From Cordilura impudica (taxonomy: Eukaryota > Arthropoda > Insecta > Diptera > Scathophagidae), in the NCBI GenBank assembly GCA_963682025.1, contig OY821520.1, positions 85,360,965 to 85,424,964 of the forward strand: 64,000 nucleotides of DNA, read 5' to 3'. Position numbers and translations under genes: made by a program. This document shows, one piece after another, positions 45,183-56,888 of this stretch; position 1 is the first letter of the stretch; every line of letters begins with the position of its first letter. Under the pieces are notes generated by a model. The model saw nothing but the letters and a program-made list of their open reading frames with translations. It had not been told where the DNA came from and made no database searches.

Positions 45183-45966
45183 AACAAGTAAGAAAATTAT
45201 AGTCGGTCTAGGCCGACTATACGATACCCTATACCATGCGTTTAAAGACCCTATGTCTTATGTCCAACTAATTGGATATAGAAAATAAGCATAAACCAAA
45301 TTTGAGTGGCATCTTTATTAATTTTTTTGGCTGCAGATATGAAAAAGTTTATATCGGATACTATGTCTATATGGGGACTAGGTCCAAAAATGGATCGATC
45401 CTGACCATGGTTGGTAAAGTCTCTTGTATCTTGCGAAAATATATACAAACAAAATTTGAGAAGAATCAGTGCAATATTTGTTTTTTTTTTGATAGATTTA
45501 AGTGAAGATCGGGAAGCAGCTCTATATGGGGCCTATGACTAAGAGTTGTCCCATAGAGATCGTTTTTGGACTATTCAATTATGGATGTTATAAACACATA
45601 CAAACCCAATTTGAGTAAAATCTATACGACAATTTGGATCTTATGGCAATTTATGTCGATTTTATAGGGGTCATTTGTATGGGGGCTAGGTCTGAACATG
45701 GACCGATTCTCACCAATTTCAATAGCGTTCATCCTATGGCCGATAAAAGCTTATATGCCAAATTTCATCAAAATATGTTCATATTTGTGACCTGCAGTTT
45801 GATTACAAGCTTTACATGGACACACAGACGGACGGACGTTAAATCGAATCAGATAGTGATTCTGATTCGATCGGTATAATTAAAGATGGGTCTAGGTCAA
45901 ATATTTTTGGTAGTTACAAGCAGCACAAAGTCATTATACCCAAACCACATAGTGGTATAAGGTATA
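45183..45966 (-). mobile_element. Family B repeat, copy 11
   Basis: AACAAGTAAGAAAATTATAG, AGTCGGTCTAGGCCGACT (one change in the palindrome), only two or three ACGG units (45827-45838), ending GTGGTATAAGGTATAC. The CCGT/ACGG array is much shorter than in sister copies. Confidence 0.85.
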
Positions 45967-46044
45967 CAAACTAAAATAAGCAAAAAAAAGAACATACTTT
46001 TTTGTAAAATCAGATTTACATATTTGTGATTATAATTGTGGCTT

Positions 46045-46390
46045 AGTTTTATGTATGTATCAAAAGGAATATAATAATTTCCAGATTCCAAAAGAAGTTT
46101 CTATAAAAGATTATTATCTTGAGCAGCATATCTAATTGAAATTTATTATATAAGCACAAACTCTAAAAAACTTTTCATTCCCAAAATAATTTCCAATTTT
46201 ACAAAAACAATCTTACTTCTTTTTTTGTTTTTGTAAAATTGGAAATTATTTTGGGAATGAAAAGTTTTTTAGAGTTTGTGCTTATATAATAAATTTCAAT
46301 TAGATATGCTGCTCAAGATAATAATCTTTTATAGAAACTTCTTTTGGAATCTGGAAATTATTATATTCCTTTTGATACATACATAAAACT
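46045..46390. repeat. Perfect palindrome, 165-bp arms, 16-bp spacer
   Basis: 46045-46209 is the exact reverse complement of 46226-46390 by base-by-base reading. The outer tips are AGTTTTATGTATGTATC / GATACATACATAAAACT. The spacer is ATCTTACTTCTTTTTT. It has no coding content. The right flank (GCTATGCCGAATATTCGATACCC) resembles the end of the B-related repeat seen at 60787. Confidence 0.97.
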
Positions 46391-46631
46391 GTTAAACTCA
46401 GCTATGCCGAATATTCGATACCCTACACTTGGGTCTTACGTTAACATTTATATCTAAAACTCTTTAACTCTTTAGGTTTTATCCTTTTCAATAATTTTAT
46501 AATAAGTTCTGATTTAAATAATATTAATTGTTAAGGGGAAAATTTTCCTAAAACTGTTTTTTTTATTATTTTTACTTTAGATAAAAAAAAAGAAGTAAAA
46601 GAGCTGAGGAACTAATGTACATAATAATATA

Positions 46632-46995
46632 CTAGCAGATCCCAGCCCTCGAAATTCGAGTGCAATTTCTAGCATACCCTAAAGGTATGCTAATCAATTT
46701 TAGCCATTTCACAATTCAACAGTTTTGAAATATCGATTTGGTCCTTATTGGTTTATGTCCAAAATTATTTTTCAATTCAACACAATTATTATTGTGAATG
46801 AATTTTATATATATGTTAGTAGCAACTTTAAATGCATTATACTCCAAAAAAAATGTAAGATTTAAAAATATGGAAATCTGGTGGACAGCTAAAAAGAAAT
46901 AGCTTTCAAATAAGATACGTTGGGTTAAAATCGAGAGAAAACTGTGGAACAAATCGTCGCTCACAAGAAATCGCCTTACCTATTAATATTATAGA
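46632..46995 (-). mobile_element. HEL Helitron copy 9
   Basis: CTAGCAGATCCCAGCCCTCG hairpin end, CCTAAAGGTATGCTAATCAA block, ending CCTATTAATATTATAGA. The interior has a non-HEL stretch (about 46720-46795) where other copies have the CAAACACATTAAC run. Confidence 0.85.
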
Positions 46996-48170
46996 TAAAT
47001 GAAGAAATTGAATTGAATCAACTCAAATCAATCTGCAGACAATAATATTGTCACTATTTTTTTCCCACTTATTTAATTTTACTGATTTGGGAGAAACCAG
47101 ACTGTCCCGCTATCGATAAAGATAAAAAAAAATAATAAATAAAGAAATAAAATTAAATCTGAAATAAAATATGTACGTATATTTTTTTTTTCTTTTCTAA
47201 TAGCCTTCACATTTCGTAAACAATCATCTTCAGTTGTAAGCTCCCTCTAATCTTGATAAATATGTTTGAATCACGTTTTTTTATATCTAAGTAATTGTAT
47301 AAATATCTTCATATTGAAACAAATAAAACGTATTTTAATGACTTCTATTTATTTTTAATGAAATCATAGATAGTTTTATGACATGATTAATTATTCAAAT
47401 GTTCAAATTATGTATAGTTTGATCACAAAGAACAAAAACCTAATTCGAAACCGGACTTCAACATTTAGAACAATGTTTCACACATTGTGAAAAGAAGAAT
47501 ATATTTTTACTAATGAATTGTTAAACTGACATAAATTAATTATTAATATAAAATTGGGAATTTCTATTTTAAATCAAGAAAGAAAATAAGCTTTAGGGCC
47601 TATTTGAATTTGATAAAAATTTGGCATGACTAATCTATCGTACTAAACTAAACAAATATTATAAAATACTCACTGAAGTGGTATAGAATAAATGCGATTA
47701 TCTGCAAAACTAGTTCTTATAATTTATTTAAATATTTCTAACAATTACATTTTTTTTATTATTAATTTTTATTATTAATTTTAACTATTTACTTAACCTA
47801 ATGTTATCACACAATTTACAGAGTTTTAGTTGTTTAGTAACTTTTCATCGATAATATTTATTAGTTATTGTAAGGAACATATATACCCGTATTCAAGAAT
47901 TAAAATTTATTTCTGAGGAAAAATTCATTATGGAAAAACCTCTGATTAAGTATAAAACAGACCAGACTATCCAAAAAAAAAAGAAAGAAAAAAACATACA
48001 GTATTCCACAAAACACACAGTTTTACGAATCTGCAATATGCCTTCTGGGAGCCTGAAGAATAGTGAAGTTAGCATACTTATATATTTTAAAGTAAACAAA
48101 AAACAATATATTATAAGAATTATATTTCAAAAATTTTTTTTTTTTGAAAATTGTATTAGAATAATTACTA
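46996..48170. other. Unassigned AT-rich stretch
   Basis: No TE end, RNA gene or coding pattern recognised. The overlapping ORFs at 47893-48211 on both strands are low-complexity. Confidence 0.45.
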
Positions 48171-48521
48171 CTAGCAGATTCCAGCACTCGAAATTCGAGT
48201 GCAATTTATAGGCAACTTTTTTTTCAACTTAACCAATCCACAAACCAATATTTTTGGTTTATTATTATTGTGAATGAAGATAACAAACACATTAAAAAAA
48301 CTAATAAACACACATAGCATATGTATAATTTTATGTATGTGTTAGTAGCAACTTTAAATGCAATTTACTCAAAATTAAGGACAAAATTAAAAAATCTGTA
48401 AATCTGGATAACAACCAAAAAGAAATACCTTTCAAATAATATACCTTTAGTCAAAATCGGGATAAAGCGGTAGAACGAAACATCGGTAACAAGAAATCGC
48501 CTAGCCTATTAATATTATATG
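48171..48521 (-). mobile_element. HEL Helitron copy 10
   Basis: CTAGCAGATTCCAGCACTCG with a perfect GCACTCGAAATTCGAGTGC hairpin; ends CCTAGCCTATTAATATTATATGA. Confidence 0.88.
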
Positions 48522-49107
48522 AAATACAACATCAAGTTACAGCTCTAATACTATTCTTGAGTCGCTTAGAATACAACAGAACTCAAACAATGTAGTCAAC
48601 ATAAAAGAAGAAAAGGATGGGACGAATGCAAATTACATCTTAGCATTAGTTTAGTTTAGAGAAAGAAACTGTTCAACTGTGATATAAACTTAAAGGAAAA
48701 AATTATACTGTGATATTTACTTTTTGATTATTTTTACAATTATTATTATTCAATTATGTGTTTTATATCGTTATGTCGTATAAAAACAAGGAAAAATGTT
48801 TTAATATTAAATGTGAAAAATTGACAAAAAGATTATATGTAAGTTATATGTTTTCCAAGAGTGTCTTATTATCATATTGTTGATGTTTTACTAACTATTA
48901 TCCCTTTGTATATCTATGTCGTTACCAGATTTAATAAATTATAATATCCCTGAAGAAGTTGGAAAAAATCCCTACGAAACGTAGGATGAAATAATTAAAT
49001 AAATAATCTTTTATTTACATTGATTATGACCTTAAAAGCCCATTAGAAGTATATCCCCAAATATTTAACAATATCGGCCCACGGTACACGATTCCCATTA
49101 ATTTCAA
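48522..49107. other. Unassigned stretch between two HEL copies
   Basis: No feature supported. It contains CCTGAAGAAGTTGGAAAAAATCCCTACGAAACGTAGG near 48950, a short imperfect inverted repeat of unknown meaning. Confidence 0.4.
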
Positions 49108-49474
49108 ATAGCAGATTCCAGCCCTCGAAATTCGAGTGCAATTTCTAGGCAGCTTTATTTTTCAACTTAGCCAATTCACAAACCAACGCTTTTATGGTTT
49201 ATTATTATTGTGAATGAAGATAACAAACTCATTAACAAACACATTAACAAATTCAATGAAATACACATGCATATGTATAATTTTATGTATGTGTTAGTAG
49301 CAACTTTAAATGCAATTTACTCAAAATAAAGGGAAAAAATTTAAAAATCTGTAAATCTACAAATCGGCCAAAATGAAATACCTTTCAAACAATATACGCT
49401 GGGTCAAAATCGGGATAAAACGGTAGAAGAAAACATCGGTCACAAGAAATCGCCTAGCCTATTAATATTATAGA
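49108..49474 (-). mobile_element. HEL Helitron copy 11
   Basis: TAGCAGATTCCAGCCCTCG (first base of CTAG changed), GAAATTCGAGTGCAATTTC and the full body to CCTAGCCTATTAATATTATAGA, followed by T. Confidence 0.88.
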
Positions 49475-49581
49475 TTATAACAAAAACAAAAAAACCTTTA
49501 TTGAAAAAGTCTTTGCTCATACTGCAACAAGTAAGAAAATTATAGTTGGTCTAGACTGACTATACGATACCCTATACGATG

Positions 49582-49621
49582 CACAGTGGGGCGAAATGCA
49601 TGAAAAGTGGCGATTAATTCA
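49582..49621 (+). repeat. Transib left terminal inverted repeat
   Basis: Begins with the exact heptamer CACAGTG and continues to GAAAAGTGGCGATTAATTC. Confidence 0.92.
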
Positions 49622-50185
49622 TAGAAGTCATAATTTAAAAAAAAAAATATTTTTTATTAATGGATATTTATAAATACATAAAAAACCAACATTAAAAAAA
49701 AAAACAGAGTGAAAAAACACATTTTTTAACCCTTTATGGGCCATTTTGTGTTCTGTAAAAAATCCTCTTTTTTCACATTTTTTACTGTAACTTTGGAACG
49801 GTGCGCTATAAATTATTCATTAAATTGCAAATTAAAGCATACTAAATGTACTGTAAGAAAAATAAGTAATATTTTTAAAAATAATAAGGAATAAATATTT
49901 TATATGTATTTTTATTAGAAAATTTTTAAATTAAAATCATACCTTTTTTCTCGAAATTTTAAAATTTTGCTCAAAAATGAAACATTTGAGAATCTAATTG
50001 TTTTTTTATTGATAAATAACCATAAACACACTATTTAAAAAAAATTTAATTAAATTCGGTTATTCTATTTTTTTTTTTTTTTTTTTTGAAAACAACAATT
50101 TTTTATTATAATCATTATTACCTTCAATGTTAGTATTTACTTCACATTCAATTTCATAATCATAAATTAATTCGTTACAATAATC

Positions 50186-52227
50186 TTAATCTTCATCTCC
50201 ATCTTCATCTTCATCTTCATCTCCATCTTCATCTCCATCTTCATCTCCATCTTCATCATTGCTATTTTGATTGCTGGGAAGTACAAGCAACTCCAATGCA
50301 GATTTTGGCATTAGCTCTTTTTTCTTTTTAGAACTATTGTTCATGCTTGTTATAAACGGATCTGAACTTAAGAGAAATCTATTAAAGATATCTTCCATTG
50401 CTTTTTCTCGACTGCATTTACGGGCAAAATTCTCCCTATAACTTTTAAAATCTTTATTTCTGGCTTCCTGAGACTCTTCGGTTAGCTGACCAATTGGCAA
50501 TGGCGATAATGATATAATTTCAGGCCCATGAATAAAATATTTGTGAAGAGTAGGAGGCATATAGTACCATGGATATTTTTTCACAAATAGCCTGGCAGTG
50601 TTATTAGCGAAGTTTGTAAATTTTTCAATGTTGACCTCAATACCACTAGAAACTACAATTAATATTGTGTGCATATTTTTGATCAACTCTAAATCAATAT
50701 TAGTAATTTCAGCAGATACTTCTGCATTCTTAAAAAAACGTCTTGCAGTATTCCCGTCATTAGAGTTACCAAAACCAGGTTTTGGTTGATCAATGATCAA
50801 TCCCGTTCTCTTTTTAAATTCGCGTTGAATACGACTTTTAGTTTCAGCAATAATTTTTTTTTCTTCGTCACTTCTTGCCTGCCATTTTTGAATTGGAAGT
50901 TTATATGCCAAGTGAATAAGACATTCAAAAAATCTTATCCAGCCATGTAGGACAGACAAACCGAACTCCATGAAGTCTACGTTGGAATCTCTAGAAATCA
51001 TTTGTTCAATATTGTTGAACTCCTTGCTGGTAGCGCCACATATGTAGCACTTTTGTGTGGACTTTGTGTCTGTAATCGCGTTACACACTTTACCGTCAAT
51101 CATAACGAGAATTAGTTTGTGGTTCACTTTTATCTTTCTTTCTCCAACTGATATCACTGTATCGATAAGAGCATTTTTTTCTGTCTCCACTCTTTCTCTT
51201 TCTGTTTTAATACTGTTGACCGTTTCTTTCATAAATTCAATTTTTAATGGCCTGCAAAACCTAGTTGAAGACGGTCGAGGATTATGCCAAATGATTTTGT
51301 TTTTACAAACTAATTTTAATGGTACAATTGACGTAATAAATACAGAAGAATCAGATGCATTACTGTCATGAAAGGCTTGTTTGTAAGAACTATGCCCTGA
51401 ACTTCCGTCAAAGCCCCACTTAGTGTATAAAGTAATTTTTTCGATTTCTTCGTTGTCTAACGAATTTAAATCTGCATTTTTAACCGACAAAAGGCGTTCA
51501 GTGGTATGATCCAATATTCCTTGTAGGCTAACTTGCGCTGATGTTTCAGAAATTTTCATTTGTTCTCCCTTTGGGTAACATTTTTTCTTAGCTCTTTGGA
51601 CCAATTTTTTTGATGGAAATTTCTCAGGTGCAACCTTTCTAATAACATTATATTGGTGGCGACTTAGCTTCGCTTCTACCAAAACGGACAGAGCTTCATC
51701 CGGAGTTAACTGCTGTGGTGGTACCTGTTCTATACTTTTTCGGTATTTTTGGGCTTTTGTTGGAGATGATATTATTTCCTTAACAATTTTCGACTCATCT
51801 ATTTTTCCAACAGCTCTCAAGCTCATTTGTGTGGCGTAAGCCAAAACAGGCAAAGAAATTTGATCTCTTATGTCTTTACATTTCTTAACTTTTGTTTTTT
51901 CTTTGCACTCTTCAAATGAGAGATCATTGCGACCTCTTTTTTGTTGTGGTTCTGGTGGTGGACTGAATGAGATTGAGGCATCCAGCCAATTCTTATTATT
52001 TTTTACAAAAATTTCATTCTTTCTATGACATTTTTGCCACCGAATCTCATAGCTAGAGCAAAAATTATGAAACCTTGTCATAAAATCTACCATATCCGAA
52101 GGGTCGACACGTTTTATTACTTCCCATCTCAAAAGTTTAAATTTATCCTGAAGTGATTTAGGTTCTGCACTCCTCATAAAATTATGCAACTCATGACGAG
52201 GAATGAAAATTGTTTTGGGACATGTTC
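50186..52227 (-). CDS. Transib transposase (RAG1-core family), catalytic residues intact
   Basis: DDE recombinase expected to cut and rejoin the element's ends in the nucleus. Numbering counts codon 1 at 52189 (a TTG); the first ATG is codon 5 (52177). The frame stays open upstream to an acceptor-like TTTTAG at 52228, so a 5' exon is possible. There are no stops or frameshifts over 667 codons. RAG1 landmarks: first Asp D261 in WGFDGSSGHSSYKQ; second Asp D365 in LVMIDGKV; zinc pair C381/C384 in CYICG; GNSNDGNTARRFF at 475-487; zinc pair H549/H554 in LHKYFIHG; Glu E575 in QEARNKDFKSYRE. These match RAG1 D600, D708, C727/C730, H937/H942 and E962 in order and spacing. A basic segment (about 181-207) could bind DNA. 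The C-terminus is an Asp-Gly-Asp-Glu tandem tail (646-667). The RING and other RAG1 N-terminal domains are absent, as in other Transibs. Activity is not shown. Confidence 0.93.
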
Positions 52228-53391
52228 CTAAAATTAATAAGATTTCTATTCGTTTAAAATTTGGAAAAAGTAATTCCTTTAACCCTGTACCGAATAATTT
52301 ACCCTTTCACAACACTTTAAATATGTAACATCACATCACAAAACATTGACAGCTAAAACAATAAATAAACGTGTCAGTACCGAATCAATAATACCCTACG
52401 GATGGATAGAAATTCTTAAAAATGTATTATCATTATATTAGTAGATTGATATCACCAGCTTAAAACAAAATTAAAACTTTACTCGTATGATGCATGTATA
52501 TGACCAACAGTTATTATGTAGGACTCAAATAAATGACAATAATAAATAGGGATGGGAGCGTGACCTCCTTCAATTTTTCAAAATAGTGCACTTGTGCCAT
52601 ATACAATTTTCTAATAATTTAAAATTAACAAATGTTTAAGTAAAATTCATTGAAATATCATAAACACATGTAAAATAATTTAATTAGTTTTATTCATAGT
52701 AAATAAACCCAACATACGCAATCACGTGAGCATGCGTGAATTAAAGTTACTCACGCCCCCATCTCTAATTAACAACATATTTTTTAGCTACAATAACAAC
52801 TACTATAACGAAAATAATGACAAAACAAAGTAAAAACAACTTGATGTTTTGTTTTGTTTTTTTTTTTTCATATTTGTGGATTTTTAGCATCTTGAGTTAT
52901 TTCACAAAAACAAGCATAACTCAAAAATCGCAAAAAATCGCAAAAAAATATTTTGGGGTTTATTAGTTGAGATCTGATATTATAACACTATATAGACGAT
53001 TTTACGCAAGCTCACGAACAAAGTTGTTGAAACTCCATATATAAATCAAAAATAGCCCATTTTTGGGCTAATTTTATTTTATTAACATTTAATATTTTTA
53101 AAACATTTATTTAAACAAAAAAACATGTACTATATAGTAAACTACCTGAAGTTGACGGTTCCATTATAAAAATTTAACTTTTAGAAGTATTAATAGAAAA
53201 AATTATCAATTGAAATATCAAAATTTTCACTTTTTTTCAATATGCAATATGCAAACAATTATTCAACTTTAAGTGCTCACTTCAACTAAAGCAAACAACT
53301 TAAAAGTATAATTTTTGCAATTAGTGATGCAGAATTTTATCCACTTTCACCCGGTACCAAACACGATCATGAATTTTAAAGTTCATATTTT
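52228..53391. other. Transib 5' non-coding region
   Basis: Lies between the transposase reading frame and the right TIR. AT-rich, with short runs (GTTTTGTTTTTTTTTTTT near 52850) and no further convincing transposase segment. A short first exon, an intron and the promoter are expected here, since the ORF begins next to an acceptor-like site. Confidence 0.45.
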
Positions 53392-53431
53392 GAATTAATC
53401 GCCACTTTTCATTCATTTGGCCCCAATGTGC
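53392..53431 (-). repeat. Transib right terminal inverted repeat
   Basis: GAATTAATCGCCACTTTTC to GGCCCCAATGTG. The terminal heptamer read inward is CACATTG, one change from CACAGTG. Confidence 0.92.
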
Positions 53432-53680
53432 GATGGTTTAGAGACCCTATCTCTTCGGTCCAACTAACTGGATATAGAAAATAAGCACAAACCAAATTTG
53501 GGTGGCATTGTTATTACTTTTTTTGGCTGCAGATATGAAAAAGTTCATATCGGATGTTATATATATGGGGACTAGGTCGAAAAATGGACCGATCTTCACC
53601 GTATTTGGTAGACACACTTATTTTTTGCAAAAACGTATACAAACCGAATCGCTTTCTGAACCGATTTAGTGATGTTCCTT

Positions 53681-54104
53681 TTTTTATTTTCAAAAATTGT
53701 TTAGATTTTAAAATTCTTATATTTAGCTAAACAATGATTTTAGAAATGTGTTACATGTGTTCTTCAAATTTTTATTTGTCAACAACAATAATTTAGTGAT
53801 CAACAATAAAAACATGCCATTGTTTGATTAACAATCTTATGAACAGGTTCTTTAATTAATTCCAAATATTTAGTTAATTCTAAGTTTCACAAATCATGCT
53901 CTAAACAAAAACAATAAACATTTGTTTATAAATTATTTTCTTACCATTATTTATGCTCAACTTAAAAACAGAATAATTTTGCAATTTTTTTAAGAAATTC
54001 CAACAACTACAACTGTTTTCATGCTTCAACACAATGGCGGTAAAACTAAATGGATTAATATTCCATACATAATTCGAATTATTATTAAAGAATTCTAAGC
54101 TATA
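53681..54104. other. Unassigned AT-rich stretch
   Basis: Nothing recognised; the minus-strand ORF at 53901-54182 crosses a mariner end and is not a gene. Confidence 0.45.
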
Positions 54105-54189
54105 CGAGGACGGCCCCGAAACACTCCGACCTGACAAAGAAAACAGTACAAATGCTGGAAATTTTTTTTTATATCCCAACATAATCTCC

Positions 54190-55850
54190 TTTTAACTCGA
54201 CACAGTTTTTCCAGCGATATTCAATACCTTCTATGTCCTGTCTAGCTCCTTAAAATAGCCATCAACTGCAGACTGCATCTCTTCATTGTTGGCAATTCTC
54301 TTACCATCGAGTAATATTTTCGAGTCAGTTTCTATATAAAAAATAATGCTACGGATCTAAATCTGGCGAATAAGGTGCGTGATGAAGAAATTCTAACTTT
54401 AATTCATGGATTTTGGCCATCGCTATAGTGGATGTGTGAACTGGTGCCTTGTCTTGATGAAACAACACTTTCTTTTTCGCCAAATGCGGTATTTATACCC
54501 TATACCACTATGTGGTTTGGGTATAATTACTTTGTGCTGCTGTTTGTAACAACCAAAAATATTTCACCTACACCCATCTTTAATTATACCGATCGAATCA
54601 GAATCACTTTCATGTAAAGCTTGTATTCAAACTGCAGGTCGCAAATATGAATATATTTTGATGAAATTTGGTATTTAATCTTTTATCGGCCATGGGATGA
54701 ACGCTATTGAAATTGGTGAGAATCGGTCCATGTTCAAACCTAGCCCCCATACAAATGACCCCTATGAAATAAACATATATTGCCATAAGATCCAAATTAT
54801 CATACAAATCTTAGTCAAATTGGGTTTGTATGTATATATTATATCCATTAATAAGTAGTCCAAAAATGATCCCTATTGGAAAACTCTTAGTCATAGGCCC
54901 CATATAGAGCTGCTTCCCGATCTTCACTTAAATCTATCAAAAAACAAAAATATTGCACTGATTCTCAAATTTTGTCTGTATATATTTTTGCAAAATACAA
55001 GAGAGTTTACCAAACATGGTCAGGATCGGTCCATTTTTGGGCCTAGTCCCCATATAGATATAGCATCCGATATGAACTTTTTCATATCTGCAGCCGAAAA
55101 AATTAATAAAAATCCCACTCAAATTTGGTTTATGCTTATTTTCTATATCCAGTTAGTTGGGCCTGAGGTATAGGGTATCGTATAGTCGGTCTAGACCGAC
55201 TATAATTTTCTTACTTGTTTTAGCTTAAATTTATCACTTAAACGCTGCAATAAGCATAATACTAGCCGTTGATTGTTTTTCCTTTTTGAAGATAATCAAT
55301 AAATGTGCATGTGCATCCCAAAAATGAAGCCTTAATTTTGACTGCAGATGGAACTGTCTTTGCCTTCATTGGACAATATTCTTCCATTTCAGTCCACTAT
55401 TTTGGCTGTTCCTTTGTCTCAGATATCCATGTCTCATTCATGGCTTCGAATCGGCATTGTTGCCGTGAAACATCGCCAAACACTGTCTTGAAACATCTTC
55501 ACGACTCGGTTTTTATTCTGTTGCCAGCAAACGCGGCCATCTTGCGGACAGCTTTATCATCTCTGAATTTTCGGTCAATATGTAACGTATAGCACCTTTT
55601 GAAATGCCTATTATTTCAAAAGGTGGATTTCTTAACCGATACTGGCGTGGCCACCTCAATTTGTCGATCAGTACAGTGCTCGTCTTGGCAGCTCGTATGG
55701 TCAAATAGTTTAAACCCTGCCAATCAATATTTTAAAGTTTTAAACAAATGAGCAGACTCCACCAAGTAGAATCTAGCTCAGCTTTATTATTGGATGGAAT
55801 GAGACCTCTCAAATGAAGGTATTGAATTATATAACAGTGACTTATTTTTT
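54190..55850 (-). pseudogene. Mariner DD34D transposase relic
   Basis: On the minus strand, 55850-55510 has KAELDS-like, then RAAKTSTVLIDKLRWP, GISKGAIRYILTENSEMIKLSARWPRLL and ATE (DNA-binding half, TEN-x-(D/E)M-x-KL-x-ARWVPRLL). 55500-55225 has VFGDVSRQQCRFEAMNETW-like remains. After the B insertion, 54490-54200 has KKVLFHQDKAPVHTSTIAMAKIHEL (second Asp kept), EFLHHAPYSPDLDP (the SPD kept, the following SD lost), then GKRIANNEEMQSAVDGYF. Several stops and shifts; inactive. Confidence 0.8.
54493..55219 (+). mobile_element. Family B repeat, copy 13, lacking the CCGT array
   Basis: TTATACCCTATACCACTATG start and AGTCGGTCTAGACCGACT then TTTTCTTACTTGTT end. The (CCGT)n array and its flanks are precisely missing between TCAGAATCACTTTC and ATGTAAAGCTTG. 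It is inserted within a mariner. Confidence 0.87.
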
Positions 55851-56003
55851 AATTTTGATGGCTCAAAACATAATAGTAAACGACGTAACGTCTTGAAACT
55901 TAAAACATTTGTATTATAAGGTTGCCGCTTTTCACAAAAGTAACTTTTTCGAACTACTGCCGCCATCTATACATCTGGTCGGGTTGTTATGGGACCGCCG
56001 TCG

Positions 56004-56513
56004 TAGTAAATTAACGATTATATAAATGATATTCTAAAACCAATATCAGAAACTACTAAAAAAAATTTTTAGGAATTTGAATTAAAGTAGAAATCTTAAG
56101 AAATAAAATTAATATGTCTCATTAGCTTTTTAATGGGTGTAATAAAGCAGCATAAATAATTGATAAAAATATTTCTATGCGATTATCATAAATTATAAAA
56201 AGATACATATAAATAATACATAATAGACAATCTTTAAATCAAAGGTACAGCGAATCTAAGAATTTTAAGTAAAGAAAAGCAATTTTTTTAAAAGTCATAT
56301 TTTAAGCAAATTGATATTTTAGAGTCAAAAAATGCAACATGCTAAAATAGTAGAACAAAATTTCGAAAGATATGAGGACGGATCAAAAATCCGTGATTTT
56401 TGAGAAACACATTTTTTTTTTGCAAACATTTCAACATCTCTAGCACAATTCACTTTGTCTAACGTTTCTCCAATTTTTTTTATTACTTCCATACAATAGA
56501 ATTTTTCAAGGTA
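56004..56513. other. Unassigned AT-rich stretch
   Basis: No gene, TE end or RNA recognised. Confidence 0.45.
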
Positions 56514-56888
56514 TCTATAATATTAATAGGCTAAGCAATATCTTGTGAGCGATGTTTTGTTCTACTGTTTTATCCCGATTTTGACCAAACGCATATTATT
56601 TGAAAGGTATTTCTTTTTAGCCGTTTTACAGATTTACAGGTTTTTAATTTTTTTCCTTTATTTTGAGTAAATTGCGTTTAAAGTTACTACTAACACATAC
56701 ATAAAATTATACAATGCTATGTGTGTGTTTATTAAATTTGTTAATGTCTTTGTAATAAAAAGAGTTTGTTTTTGTGTTGATTTGTGAATTGGCTATAATT
56801 TATTAGTATACCTTCAGGGTCTTTATTTAATGTAAAAATAAAATTTCCTAGAAATCGCACTCGAATTTCGAGGGCTGGAATCTGCTAG
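56514..56888 (+). mobile_element. HEL Helitron copy 12
   Basis: TCTATAATATTAATAGGCTAAGC start after A; TTTATTAGTATACCTTCAGGGTC sub-terminal block; GCACTCGAATTTCGAGGGC hairpin; CTGCTAG then T. Complete. Confidence 0.9.

Larger units (their letters stand above)
49582..53431 (-). mobile_element. Transib DNA transposon, apparently complete (3850 bp)
   Basis: The ends are CACAGTGGGGCGAAATGCAT at the left and, read inward from the right, CACATTGGGGCCAAATGAAT. They match at 37 of the first 40 bases (differences at positions 5, 12 and 18). The target duplication is CGATG (49577-49581 and 53432-53436). Transib elements are known for CAC(A/T)RTG-type ends resembling the V(D)J recombination signal heptamer CACAGTG and for 5-bp GC-containing duplications. 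It carries one long transposase ORF. About 1.2 kb of non-coding or possibly 5'-exon DNA lies between the ORF and the right TIR. Confidence 0.93.
49526..53680 (-). mobile_element. Family B repeat, copy 12, target of the Transib insertion
   Basis: 49526-49581 is the AACAAGTAAG end with TTGGTCTAGACTGAC and ATACCCTATACGATG. The element continues at 53432 with CGATGGTTTAGAGACCC and runs to about 53680 (ACCGAATCGCTTTCTGAACC). CGATG is duplicated. The B copy also lost its middle and far end. Confidence 0.85.
54105..56003 (-). mobile_element. Mariner DD34D element 2, split by a family B repeat
   Basis: Left tip CGAGGACGGCCCCG and right tip, read inward, CGACGGCGGTCCCA, each flanked by TA (54103-54104, 56004-56005). 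Inside the right end is TATAGATGGCGGCAGTAG, shared with the mariner at 30868. The inserted B copy occupies 54493-55219. Confidence 0.82.

Noticed and set aside
50598..51371. Plus-strand ORFs at 50598-50789 and 51057-51371
   Set aside because: They are shadows of the minus-strand Transib transposase.
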